The notes below the pieces were generated by a model. That model worked only from the letters and a program-made list of their open reading frames with translations. It did no database searches and had not been told where the DNA came from. Made by a program: the position numbers and the translations under genes. This document shows, piece by piece, positions 9,692-22,478 of a stretch of 64,000 bases of DNA. Within the stretch, counting starts at the first letter, position 1. Each line of letters opens with the position of its first letter. The DNA comes from Cohnella ginsengisoli (lineage in GTDB: Bacteria > Bacillota > Bacilli > Paenibacillales > Paenibacillaceae), in NCBI RefSeq assembly GCF_029525555.1, contig NZ_JAPDHZ010000007.1:20150-84149 (forward strand). Direction: 5' to 3'.

Positions 9692-9800
9692 TAGTCTGGC
9701 GGATGGGGGCGTTCGCGCCGCCGCTCGCAGGTTTCTGGATTTGAGCGGGAGGGACCAAGCATCCCGTTATACCGCATTTTGAGCTGGAGGTGCAACAAAC

Positions 9801-10227
9801 ATGGCAAAAAAAGGTCATTAAAATGGTCAAGCTGCAGGTGCCGGCCGGCAAGGCTAACCCTGCGCCGCCTATCGGTCCCGCACTGGGTCAAGCAGGCGTT
9901 AATATCATGGCCTTCTGTAAGGAATTCAACGCGCGTACGGCTGACCAAGCCGGCCTGATCATTCCGGTCGTCATCACCGTATTCGAAGACCGTTCCTTCA
10001 CGTTCGAGACGAAGACGCCGCCTGCGGCCGTATTGCTTCGCGTCGCTGCTGGCATCCCGAAGGGATCCGGCGAGCCGAACAAGAAGAAGGTCGCTACCGT
10101 TAAGCGCGCGAAGGTTCGCGAGATCGCCGAGCAGAAGATGCAGGATCTCAACGCGGCTTCCGTCGAAGCGGCTATGCGTATGGTCGAAGGCACGGCGCGC
10201 AGCATGGGCGTCGTCATCGAAGACTAA
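9801..10227 (+). CDS. rplK: 50S ribosomal protein L11 (apparent frameshift)
   Basis: L11 forms the GTPase-associated centre with 23S rRNA and the L10-L12 stalk. The ATG at 9801 follows GGAGG, but a run of seven A (9806-9812) sends the frame to a stop. With six A the protein reads MAKKVIKMVKLQVPAG and continues to a normal 141-residue L11 with PAPPIGPALGQAGVNI and TKTPPAAVLL. The base is probably an inserted error. Confidence 0.96.
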
Positions 10228-10334
10228 TCACAGCGACCTGATATAGGGATCGCGATCGCGCTTCGGACCGTTCTTGGGCCGCAGGGCGAAGTGGGAGGAG
10301 ACTTCCGTTACTACCACACAAGGAGGAGAACTAC

Positions 10335-11030
10335 ATGGCTAAGCACGGCAAGAAGTACCAAGAAGCCGCCAAGCTGATCGACCGCGACGCAACTTATGAA
10401 GCTGCCGAAGCGATCGAGCTTGTGAAGCAAGCGGCCAAGGCGAAGTTCGACGAGTCCGTCGAAGTCGCCGTCCGTCTCGGCGTCGATCCGAGAAAGCAAG
10501 ACCAGAACGTACGCGGCGTCGTCGTCCTGCCTCACGGCACGGGCAAGACCCAGCGCGTGCTTGTATTCGCCAAGGGCGACAAGCTCAAAGAAGCCGAAGC
10601 CGCTGGCGCTGACTATGTCGGCGACACGGACCTCATCAACAAGATCCAGCAGGGCTGGTTCGAATTCGACGTCTGCGTAGCGACGCCGGATATGATGAGC
10701 GAAGTCGGCAAGCTCGGCCGTATCCTCGGCGGTAAGGGCCTCATGCCTAACCCGAAGGCCGGCACGGTTACGAACGACGTGACCAAGGCCGTCCAAGAGA
10801 TCAAGGCCGGTAAGATCGAGTACCGTCTGGACAAGGCAGGTCAGATTCACGCTCCGATCGGCAAGGTATCCTTCGATTCGGCGAAGCTCGCCGACAACCT
10901 GAAGGCCCTGGTCGACGCGCTGAACCGCGCCAAGCCATCCGCCGCGAAGGGCGTATACCTGAAGAACATCTCGATCTCCTCGACGATGGGCCCAGGCGCG
11001 CGTCTGAACGTTTCGGCATACCGTCTCTAA
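10335..11030 (+). CDS. rplA: 50S ribosomal protein L1
   Basis: The 231-residue protein matches L1 throughout: KKYQEAAKLID at the start, the conserved GRILGGKGLMPNPKAGTVT segment, and the end motif TMGPGARLN. L1 forms the mobile stalk at the E site and in many bacteria represses its own operon by binding mRNA. The start follows AAGGAGGAG. It is separated from rplJ by an independent promoter and leader. Confidence 0.98.
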   Translation: MAKHGKKYQEAAKLIDRDATYEAAEAIELVKQAAKAKFDESVEVAVRLGVDPRKQDQNVRGVVVLPHGTGKTQRVLVFAKGDKLKEAEAAGADYVGDTDLINKIQQGWFEFDVCVATPDMMSEVGKLGRILGGKGLMPNPKAGTVTNDVTKAVQEIKAGKIEYRLDKAGQIHAPIGKVSFDSAKLADNLKALVDALNRAKPSAAKGVYLKNISISSTMGPGARLNVSAYRL

Positions 11031-11047
11031 TCGCCAGCTTCTGGCGG

Positions 11048-11077
11048 TTGACAGACCGTGTATGGACGTGTTACTTT
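11048..11077 (+). promoter_or_regulatory. likely promoter of the rplJL unit
   Basis: TTGACA (11048-11053) is followed after 18 bases by TACTTT (11072-11077). The product would start just before the L10 leader. Confidence 0.5.
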
Positions 11078-11089
11078 AATCAAGTTGAA

Positions 11090-11232
11090 TATTGATACCG
11101 TAGACCGTAGGTGCCGCAAGGCTTAATTTCCTACCGAGGTGTGTGCATACATTCGTTACCCGTCCTTGCCTTGCATGGATGCGTAAGATTAATGTAACGT
11201 CATGCCTCCGCGATGTCTGCGGGGGCATTTTT
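11090..11232 (+). promoter_or_regulatory. ribosomal protein L10 leader
   Basis: The conserved elements GTAGACCGTAGGTGCCGC and TTTCCTACCGAGGTGTG match the L10(L12) binding leader found before rplJ in Bacillota. It ends in a strong terminator: ATGCCTCCGC (11202-11211) pairs with GCGGGGGCAT (11219-11228), followed by T residues. Excess L10-L12 complex would stabilise premature termination and reduce rplJL expression. The RNA family is known; the mechanism here is inferred from it. Confidence 0.88.
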
Positions 11233-11304
11233 AATGCCTTCGTGAAGGCTGTAGCCTTATAGACGATCGATACGGTGAAGTCCTACGACCAGGAGGTGTA
11301 CCAA

Positions 11305-11808
11305 ATGGCAAATGCAAAGATTATCGAAGCCAAGCAGCAGGAAGTCGAAGCGATCGCCGCCAAGCTGAAGTCCAGCGCGAGCACGGTTGTTGCCGATTAC
11401 CGCGGCCTGAACGTCGCTCAAGTCACCGAACTTCGCAAGCGTCTGCGCGAAGCCGGCATCGAATTCCAAGTGTTGAAGAACTCGCTCGTCAGCCGCGCTG
11501 CGGCTAGCGTCGAGCTGAGCGACCTGGATGCCGTCCTGACGGGTCCTACCGCTGTAGCGTTCAGCGCTACGGACGTCGTTGCCGCAGCGAAGATCCTCAA
11601 CGACTTCGCCAAGAAGAACGATGCGCTTAAGCTGAAAGGCGGCGTTATCGAAGGTCGCTTTATCGACGCCGTTCAAGTCAAGGCACTGGCTGACCTGCCT
11701 TCCCGCGAAGGTTTGCTCTCCATGCTCCTCAGCGTCCTGCAAGCGCCGATCCGCAACTTCGCGCTCGCCGTCAAGGCAGTCGCGGAAAAGAACGAAGCAA
11801 GCGCATAA
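11305..11808 (+). CDS. rplJ: 50S ribosomal protein L10
   Basis: This 167-residue protein is the base of the ribosomal stalk, binding L12 dimers at its C-terminus and 23S rRNA at its N-terminus. STVVADYRGLNVAQVTELRKRLR is a family signature. ATG 11305 follows AGGAGG (11291-11296). The gene is preceded by its own autoregulatory leader. Confidence 0.97.
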   Translation: MANAKIIEAKQQEVEAIAAKLKSSASTVVADYRGLNVAQVTELRKRLREAGIEFQVLKNSLVSRAAASVELSDLDAVLTGPTAVAFSATDVVAAAKILNDFAKKNDALKLKGGVIEGRFIDAVQVKALADLPSREGLLSMLLSVLQAPIRNFALAVKAVAEKNEASA

Positions 11809-11884
11809 ATCGAACGCTTCGGCTTCCGAGGCGCGCGAATTGACTTTCCACCAACAAATTATCTAATTTAACGGAGGTACTACC

Positions 11885-12247
11885 ATGAGCAAAGAGTCCA
11901 TCTTGGAAGCCATCAAAGGCATGAGCGTCCTGGAACTGAACGACCTGGTCAAGGCAATCGAAGAAGAATTCGGCGTAACCGCTGCAGCTCCTGTTGCAGC
12001 AGTTGGCGGCGGCGCTGCTGCTGAAGTCGAAGAGCAAACGGAATTCGACGTTATCCTGCTCGAAGCTGGCGCTTCCAAGATCAACGTTATCAAGGTCGTT
12101 CGCGAAATCACGGGTCTCGGCCTGAAAGAAGCGAAGGACGTTGTCGACAACGCTCCGAAGCCGATCAAAGAAAAAGTGGCTAAGGACGAAGCTGACGCTG
12201 TTAAGGCTAAGCTCGAAGAAGCCGGCGCTAAGGTCGAAGTTAAGTAA
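11885..12247 (+). CDS. rplL: 50S ribosomal protein L7/L12
   Basis: The 120-residue protein has the N-terminal dimerisation helix pair, an alanine-rich flexible hinge (about 37-52) and the C-terminal factor-binding domain with GASKINVIKVVREITGLGLKEAKDVVD. It recruits EF-Tu, EF-G and other GTPases to the ribosome. The start follows GGAGGT. It forms a unit with rplJ. Confidence 0.98.
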   Translation: MSKESILEAIKGMSVLELNDLVKAIEEEFGVTAAAPVAAVGGGAAAEVEEQTEFDVILLEAGASKINVIKVVREITGLGLKEAKDVVDNAPKPIKEKVAKDEADAVKAKLEEAGAKVEVK

Positions 12248-12269
12248 TTTGGCCTAACAATCGAATTGC

Positions 12270-12300
12270 AAACCCCTTGAAGCTAGTCTTCGAGGGGTTT
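12270..12300 (+). terminator. terminator or attenuator hairpin after rplL
   Basis: AAACCCCTTGAAG pairs with CTTCGAGGGGTTT around a short loop. The T-run is short (three), so read-through into the methyltransferase gene is likely. Confidence 0.6.
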
Positions 12301-12322
12301 GTGCATGAGAGGGGACGAGGAG

Positions 12323-12929
12323 ATGGCTGATCATTACTATTCGCAGCAGCCCAGCGCGCGCAGCGACCGCAAAAAAAATCGAGGCCGTGCTGCGGGGGCA
12401 AAAGCTTCAGTTCGTCTCCGACTCCGGCGTGTTCTCGCGGGACGGGGTGGACTACGGCAGCCGAGTGCTCATCGAGCAAATCGAACTGGGGCAGCAAGAC
12501 CGCGTGCTTGACGTCGGCTGCGGCTACGGCCCGATCGGACTGACGGCGGCCCGCCTGGTGCCGCGAGGACATGTAACGATGTTGGACGTGAATGAACGGG
12601 CCGTTGCATTGAGCCGGGAAAACGCTGCGCTCAACGGCATCGGCAACGTGGACATTCAAGTCAGCGATCTATACGAAGCGATAGGCGGCCGGACGTTCGA
12701 TGTCATCTTGTCCAATCCGCCGATTCGGGCGGGGAAGTCGGTCGTACACCGCATTCTCGAAGAAGCGGTCGCTCACTTGAACCCCGGCGGATCGCTATGG
12801 ATCGTCATTCAGAACAAGCAAGGCGCGCCAAGCGCAAGAGCCAAGCTCGAAGCGTGCTTCGGCGAAGAGCGAGTGACCGAAGCAGGCAAGGATAAAGGGT
12901 ACCGCGTGTACCGTGCGATCAAGGCCTAG
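12323..12929 (+). CDS. class I methyltransferase, RsmC-like (apparent frameshift)
   Basis: This is the YbxB-type gene that sits between rplL and rpoB in Bacillales. The SAM-binding motif I is VLDVGCGYGPIGL, and the base-methylase motif IV is SNPPIRAG, typical of RsmC/RlmG N2-guanine methyltransferases. After ATG 12323 (upstream GGGGACGAGGAG) the frame breaks at eight A (12371-12378). Removing one A gives RKKIEAVLRG and an intact protein of about 201 residues. The 16S or 23S target base cannot be read from sequence. Confidence 0.88.
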
Positions 12930-13023
12930 GAAGGTAAGACGGCCTTCGCGCCGAAACTTGCACCGCTGCCGTAGTAAGCGCCGAAGCGTTTCGCAATGAA
13001 CTTTCATCGTCTAAAAATGGCGT

Positions 13024-13052
13024 TTGACCTGCATAGGCGCTTGTGTTACTAT
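13024..13052 (+). promoter_or_regulatory. sigma-A promoter for rpoBC
   Basis: TTGACC (13024-13029) and TACTAT (13047-13052) with a 17-base spacer, about 340 bases before rpoB. Confidence 0.7.
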
Positions 13053-13400
13053 AAGAAGATGTCAGATTTAAGATGGGCTAGTTGTCTGTGTGTGGAGAAG
13101 TTATTCGATTAGCGCCATTCAGAGGAATAAAAATACGCCGATTGGCGTATATTGGGTGAATGGGCTGGATACGAGTGCCATTGTGCCTCCGTTTGGGGCA
13201 TAGGGGCTTTTATTTGTTTGCCGCTGTGATTTTGCATGCACATTGCGCTTATTGCGTCCTCCCGGTGTTATTTTACCCACTTTCCGCGTTTTATCATAAC
13301 CGCAGGGTTCCCCGCGGGACGGCTGCCTCTGCTAGTGCTGGAGAGAGGATCTCGCTCCGCTACCATATGCTTCACAGTAGACTGAAGGGGTGAGGATAAG
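13053..13400 (+). other. long structured 5' leader of rpoB
   Basis: About 340 bases with no convincing gene. Hairpins visible by eye are ATACGCC-GATT-GGCGTAT (13133-13150, perfect 7-base stem), TGCCTC with GGGGCA (13184-13200) followed by a T-rich stretch, and CCGC-GGG with CCC-GCGG near 13300-13318. The second could act as an attenuator. No known leader family was recognised. Confidence 0.5.
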
Positions 13401-16400
13401 TTGGCAGGACATCTTGTTCAGTATGGTCGCCGCACCAGGCGCAGTTATGCCCGAATTCATGAGGTGCTGGACATTCCGAACCTGATCGAGATCCAGCAGC
13501 AATCGTACCAGAAGTTCCTGGACGACGGACTGCGCGAGATCTTCCAGGACATCTCTCCGATCTCGGACTTCACGGGCAACCTCGTGCTCGAGTTCGTCGA
13601 TTACAGCCTTGGCGAGCCGAAGTATTCGGTCGACGAGTCCAAGGAGCGCGACGTGACTTACGCGGCTCCGCTGCGCGTCAAGGTTCGCCTGCTCAACAAG
13701 GAGACGGGCGAAGTCAAGGAACAGGAAGTGTTCATGGGCGACTTCCCGCTCATGACGGAGACCGGTACCTTCATCATCAACGGCGCCGAACGCGTCATCG
13801 TCAGCCAATTGGTACGTTCGCCTAGCGTTTACTACAGCACCAAGATCGACAAGAACGGCAAGAAGACGTATACGGCGACGGTCATTCCGAACCGCGGCGC
13901 TTGGCTCGAGCTCGAGACGGACGCCAAGGACATCATCTACGTGCGTATCGACCGCACGCGCAAGATTCCGGTAACCGTGCTGCTTCGCGCGCTCGGATTC
14001 GGCATGGACGCCGAGATTCTGGACTTGCTCGGCCAGGACGAGTTCATCCGCAATACGCTCGAGAAGGACAACACCGACTCCACCGAGAAGGCGTTGATCG
14101 AGATCTACGAGCGCCTGCGTCCGGGCGAACCCCCGACGCTGGAAAATGCGCGCAGCCTGCTGATCGCCCGCTTCTTCGATCCGAAGCGTTATGATCTGGC
14201 TAACGTCGGCCGCTACAAGATCAACAAAAAGCTTCATATTAAAAACCGTCTGTTCAACCAGCGTCTCGCGGAGACGCTCGTCGATCCGTCGACCGGCGAG
14301 ATCATCGCCGAATCGGGACAGGTCATCGACCGCCGTCTGCTCGACCAGATCCTCCCGATGCTGGAGAAGAACGTCGGCTTCAAGAACTACCGCGTCACCG
14401 GCGTCAACGAAGCCGAAGACATCCCGCTGCAGAGCATTCTCGTGCACTCGCCGGTCGAGGAAGGCAAGGTCGTCAAGATCATCTCCAACGGCATCATCGA
14501 CAAGTCGGTGAAGCACATCACGCCCGCGGATATTATTTCGTCCATTAACTACTTCATCGATCTGTTGCACGGCATCGGCAGCACCGACGATATCGACCAC
14601 CTGGGCAACCGTCGTCTGCGTTCGGTCGGCGAGCTGCTGCAGAACCAGTTCCGCATCGGCCTGTCCCGGATGGAGCGCGTCGTGCGCGAGCGGATGTCGA
14701 TCCAGGACCAGAACGCGATCACGCCGCAGGCGCTGATCAACATTCGTCCGGTCATCGCGGCGATCAAGGAATTTTTCGGTTCGTCCCAGCTGTCGCAGTT
14801 CATGGACCAGACGAACCCCCCTTGCCGAGCTGACGCACAAGCGCCGTCTGTCCGCGCTCGGTCCGGGCGGTCTGACGCGGGAACGCGCGGGCTTCGAAGT
14901 GCGCGACGTTCATCCGTCCCACTACGGCCGCATGTGTCCGATCGAAACGCCTGAAGGTCCGAACATCGGTCTGATCAACTCGCTGTCCACGTTCGCGCGG
15001 ATCAACGAGTACGGCTTCATCGAGGCGCCGTACCGCAAGGTCGATCATAGCACGGGCATCGTCACCGAAGAGATCGTCTATATGACGGCCGACGAAGAGG
15101 ACAACTACATCATCGCCCAAGCGAACGCCCAGCTCACCGAAGAGGGCAAGTTCGCCGACGATATGGTCATCGTTCGTTACAACAAGCAAGCGGACAACAT
15201 TCTGACGATGCCGAGCGACCGCGTCGACTACATGGACGTATCGCCGAAGCAAGTCGTGTCCGTCGCGACCGCGATGATCCCGTTCCTCGAGAACGACGAC
15301 TCCAACCGCGCGCTGATGGGTTCGAACATGCAGCGTCAAGCGGTGCCGCTGCTCGTGCCGGATTCGCCGTACGTCGGCACAGGCATGGAGCACAAGGCTG
15401 CCAAGGACTCGGGCGTCTGCATCGTCTCCAAGCACGACGGCGTCATCGAGCGCGTCACGGCCAACGAGATCTGGCTGCGCCGCATCGAGCTGCTCGACGG
15501 CAAGGAAGTCAAGGGCGACGTCATCAAGTTCAAGCTGCAGAAGTTCATGCGTTCGAACCAAGGCACTTGCATCAATCAACGCCCGATCTGCCGCAAGGGC
15601 GACATCGTCAAGAAGGGCGATATCCTTGCCGACGGTCCGTCCACGGATACCGGCGAATTGGCGCTCGGACGCAACGTCGTCGTCGCGTTCATGACGTGGG
15701 AAGGCTACAACTACGAGGATGCGATCCTGCTCTCCGAGAAGCTCGTGAGAGAAGACGTCTACACCTCGATTCATATTGAGGAATACGAGTCCGAAGCGCG
15801 CGACACGAAGCTCGGGCCGGAAGAAATCACGCGCGACATCCCGAACGTCGGCGAAGACGCGCTCCGAAACCTCGACGAGCGCGGCATCATCCGCGTCGGC
15901 GCCGAGATCAGCGCGGGCGACATCCTCGTCGGCAAGGTCACGCCGAAGGGCGTCACCGAGCTGACCGCGGAAGAGCGCCTCCTGCACGCGATCTTCGGCG
16001 AGAAGGCGCGCGAAGTGCGCGACACCTCGCTTCGCGTACCGCACGGCACCGACGGCATCGTCGTCGACGTCAAAGTGTTCACGCGGGAAAACGGCGACGA
16101 GCTGCCGCCGGGCGTCAACCAGCTGGTGCGCGCTTATATCGCGCAAAAGCGGAAGATCTCCGAAGGCGACAAGATGGCCGGACGCCACGGCAACAAGGGC
16201 GTCATCGCGCGCATCCTGCCTGAGGAAGACATGCCGTTCCTGCCGGACGGCACGCCGGTTCAGGTCGTCCTGAACCCGCTGGGCGTACCGTCGCGGATGA
16301 ACATCGGTCAAGTGCTCGAGGTTCACCTCGGCATGGCTTGCCGCTACCTCGGCATTCGCGCCGCGACGCCGGTATTCGACGGCGCGCGCGAGCACGACGT

Positions 16401-16944
16401 GTTCGACACGATGGAAGAAGCCGGCATGCAGCGCAACGGCAAGACGAAGCTGTACGACGGCCGCACGGGCGAACCGTTCGAACGCGAAGTCACCGTCGGC
16501 GTTCTGTATATGATCAAGCTCGCGCACATGGTCGATGACAAGATCCATGCGCGCTCTACGGGCCCGTACTCGCTCGTTACGCAGCAGCCTTTGGGCGGTA
16601 AAGCTCAATTCGGCGGCCAGCGCTTCGGGGAAATGGAAGTGTGGGCGCTCGAGGCCTACGGCGCCGCCTATACGCTTCAAGAAATTCTGACCGTGAAGTC
16701 CGACGACGTCGTCGGCCGCGTGAAGACGTACGAATCGATCGTCAAGGGCGAGAACGTCCCTGAGCCGGGCGTGCCGGAATCGTTCAAGGTCTTGATCAAG
16801 GAGCTTCAGAGCCTTGGCATGGACGTGAAGATTCTGTCGGGCGACGAGCAGGAGATCGAGATGAAAGAGATCGACGACGAGGACGATACGACCGGCGACA
16901 AGCTGAACTTGAACCTGGAAGGCTCCGAAGTCGGCGCCGAGTAA
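13401..16944 (+). CDS. rpoB: RNA polymerase beta subunit (apparent frameshift)
   Basis: The beta subunit forms one pincer of RNA polymerase and carries the rifampicin site. The TTG start gives MAGHLVQYGRRTRRSYARI. The frame breaks at six C (14816-14821). Removing one C restores DQTNPLAELTHKRRLSALG, so the error lies inside the rifampicin-resistance region. The corrected region reads as wild type. The protein is then about 1,180 residues, with the conserved GHKxxLGGKAQFGGQRFGEMEVW-type end present in shortened form as QQPLGGKAQFGGQRFGEME. It is followed by rpoC. Confidence 0.97.
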
Positions 16945-16966
16945 GATCGTCATGCGACGGACCGGA

Positions 16967-16985
16967 CCGCGCGCGATGCGCGCGG
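16967..16985 (+). other. strong hairpin between rpoB and rpoC
   Basis: CCGCGCGC (16967-16974) pairs perfectly with GCGCGCGG (16978-16985) across a three-base loop. No T-run follows, so it is more likely an RNA processing or stability element than a terminator. Confidence 0.45.
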
Positions 16986-17082
16986 CTGCCGGCCGATGCA
17001 TCGCTGAGGCGATACCTGAACATCGCCACGACCGTTCGTCAATCGCACGTAATCCGAGCCACGATGAAGGAGGGCTTGCTCC

Positions 17083-20701
<3,619 letters not shown>

Positions 20702-20748
20702 TGCACCTTCGATCGGCTGAACGCTTCCATTAAGCCATGCATCGCCGA

Positions 20749-20776
20749 CTGCCGGGCACGCTGCCCGGCAGTTTTT
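20749..20776 (+). terminator. rpoBC terminator
   Basis: CTGCCGGGCA (20749-20758) pairs perfectly with TGCCCGGCAG (20762-20771), followed by five T. Confidence 0.92.
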
Positions 20777-20943
20777 CTTTTGACCGGGCATTTGGCATAT
20801 TCCCTAGAAAGAGACCGGTAACGTCGGGGTGTTTACGAAAACCTGTTAAAACGGGTAAACTCTAAAAAAAGCCCTTTGTTGGAAAAAGTGAAGCCAGCTA
20901 AGCCGGCGTTTCCAGGCGGGGACTAAGGGAGCCGATAGGTGCC

Positions 20944-21255
20944 ATGAAAAATCCGAAGACAGCCGCGGTGCTGCTCGTGAGCCAGCTCATTTTTGTTCTT
21001 CTCGTCGTTCCCTGGCTGATCGTCGCTTTAACGTCTTTTATGATTTTCGATTCCCCGGACTCCGTTACCGCAGCTTGGCCGATCGCGATCATCGTCTTCG
21101 TCTGGGCCTATCCGATCGCGTTGATCGTCAGCATCGCCGTAAGTTGGGTGCTCTATCACAAACGCAAGTTCAAAGGAGCGCTTTGGTGGGGCTTCGTTCC
21201 GGTGATTTGGGTGCTTGTCGCCGTCTACGTCACCTTTTTTCTCGACGCTTTCTAA
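20944..21255 (+). CDS. small membrane protein of unknown function
   Basis: This 103-residue protein is not recognised. It has three hydrophobic segments at about residues 8-34, 42-66 and 80-102, the second followed by a positive stretch (YHKRKFKG) that should face the cytoplasm. No catalytic motif is visible. It lies alone between the rpoC terminator and its own terminator, at the left end of a block that interrupts the conserved gene order. GTTTAC (20831) and GTAAAC (20855) upstream form an inverted repeat that might be regulatory. Confidence 0.65.
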   Translation: MKNPKTAAVLLVSQLIFVLLVVPWLIVALTSFMIFDSPDSVTAAWPIAIIVFVWAYPIALIVSIAVSWVLYHKRKFKGALWWGFVPVIWVLVAVYVTFFLDAF

Positions 21256-21301
21256 ACGCCGCAAGGGATTGTGCGCCGTTCGTTTCGCTATATCGTCCTT
21301 A

Positions 21302-21346
21302 AAGACCTGTCCGCTCCTTGTTCATGCAGCAAGGGGACGGGCTTTT
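21302..21346 (+). terminator. terminator after the small membrane protein gene
   Basis: A long imperfect hairpin: the arm ending CTCCTTG pairs with CAAGGGGACGGG, followed by CTTTTT. Confidence 0.65.
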
Positions 21347-21361
21347 TGGCGTGGAGTCCGC

Positions 21362-21523
21362 TTGTCCACATGTGGATAGCGGCGGCTCTCGTCAATTGTC
21401 CACGGGGGGATAGCGAGATGCCGCGCTATCCGCCTGTGAATAAGTGAGAAAAGCATGAAATATCGCCATAATTTCTTTAAACTGCCCACAAACTCGGGAT
21501 AAACTCGTCTGGATTGTGAATAA
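21362..21523. other. cluster of DnaA-box-like sites
   Basis: Within 162 non-coding bases there are four good matches to the DnaA box TTATNCACA or its common variants: TTGTCCACA (21362-21370), the adjoining TGTGGATAG on the other strand (21371-21379), and TGTGAATAA twice (21435-21443 and 21515-21523). Weaker ones are TTGTCCACG (21396-21404), CTATCCGCC (21426-21434) and CTGCCCACA (21482-21490). There is no dnaA or dnaN gene nearby, so it is not the usual oriC arrangement. A DnaA titration or regulatory cluster is possible. Confidence 0.55.
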
Positions 21524-21528
21524 ACGCA

Positions 21529-21575
21529 TTGTGAAACGGACTTTAATTTTAATAGTATTAATATAAATGTCCGTT
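21529..21575 (+). promoter_or_regulatory. probable promoter of the ABC exporter operon within an inverted repeat
   Basis: TTGTGA (21529-21534) and TAGTAT (21553-21558), 18 bases apart, lie in an AT-rich patch. The patch is bracketed by AACGGAC (21535-21541) and GTCCGTT (21569-21575), a perfect 7-base inverted repeat 27 bases apart. A repressor could bind both arms. No regulator gene lies next to it. Confidence 0.45.
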
Positions 21576-21596
21576 AAAGAACGGGAGTGAAGGGCC

Positions 21597-22475
21597 ATGA
21601 ATCCGGACGTCATCCTCCGTCTCGAGCAGGCGAGCAAGCAGTATAAAGGCAAAACGGTGCTGAACGGCGTTTCCATGGAAATGAGCAGGGGAGAGACGGT
21701 GGCGGTTACCGGGCCGAACGGCTCGGGCAAAAGCACGTTGCTTAAAATGATGGCGGGACTCTCTGCGCTCTCATCCGGCAAGCGAGAAACGATCGGATCG
21801 GGCGAAGGAGGCACCCTCGTCATCGGTTATGCGCCAGACCACCTTCCGAAGCTCAAATTCACGGCTCGCGAATATTTGAACCATATGGGCGCCATCCGAG
21901 GTCTGGAGGCTGCGGCGCGGACAAGGAGAATCGAGGAGCTGCTCCAACTGGTCGACCTGCGGGACAGGCCTGGGCAGCAGATGAAGTTTTTCTCGAAGGG
22001 CATGCTGCAAAAAGTGAATCTCCTGCAAGCGCTGCTGGGCGATCCCGAGCTGCTCTTGTTGGACGAGCCGATCGGCGGTCTGGACGAAGAAGCGCAAGAT
22101 GCGCTTACTTCCATGCTGCTGAGCTTGAGGCAGAAAGGGACGGCCATCGTCGTGGCAACCCACGAGCAAGCGCTGATCGGTCCATGGGCGGAGCGCGTCG
22201 TGGCGATCTCGGACGGACGGATCCAATCGATCGCGGCGACGACTGACGCGATGGAAGGGAAGCGCTGGCGCCGTATCGTCTGCCGATGGCCAGAGGGGCG
22301 AGAAGAGGACGCGAAGGCGTTCGCAAGTTGGCCGGGGATGATGCAGTACCGCAAGGAACGGCGGCAAGCCGTGTACTGGACCGAGCCTGCGAGCAGCGAT
22401 GCGCTGCTGCGGGAGCTGTTGGAGGCTGGCGCCTCCGTCGATTCGGTCACGATAGGTTCGGGGAGGATGGTGTAA
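21597..22475 (+). CDS. ABC transporter ATP-binding protein
   Basis: The 292-residue protein is an ABC ATPase. Walker A is GPNGSGKST (39-47), the signature is the variant FSKGM (132-136), Walker B is LLLLDEP (near 152-158), and the switch histidine is in VVATHEQ. The C-terminal 80 residues form an extra domain of the type seen in exporter ATPases. It has no transmembrane part and depends on the permease encoded just downstream. The substrate is not known. The weak signature (SKGM in place of SGGQ) is common in this exporter group. Confidence 0.88.
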   Translation: MNPDVILRLEQASKQYKGKTVLNGVSMEMSRGETVAVTGPNGSGKSTLLKMMAGLSALSSGKRETIGSGEGGTLVIGYAPDHLPKLKFTAREYLNHMGAIRGLEAAARTRRIEELLQLVDLRDRPGQQMKFFSKGMLQKVNLLQALLGDPELLLLDEPIGGLDEEAQDALTSMLLSLRQKGTAIVVATHEQALIGPWAERVVAISDGRIQSIAATTDAMEGKRWRRIVCRWPEGREEDAKAFASWPGMMQYRKERRQAVYWTEPASSDALLRELLEAGASVDSVTIGSGRMV

Positions 22476-22478
22476 AGC

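Noticed and set aside
14800..17001. Long reverse-strand ORF of 733 codons opposite rpoB
   Set aside because: It is the antisense shadow of rpoB; its composition reflects codon bias, not a protein.
21362..21523. Chromosomal origin of replication
   Set aside because: DnaA-like boxes are present, but dnaA, dnaN and an AT-rich unwinding element in the usual arrangement are absent.
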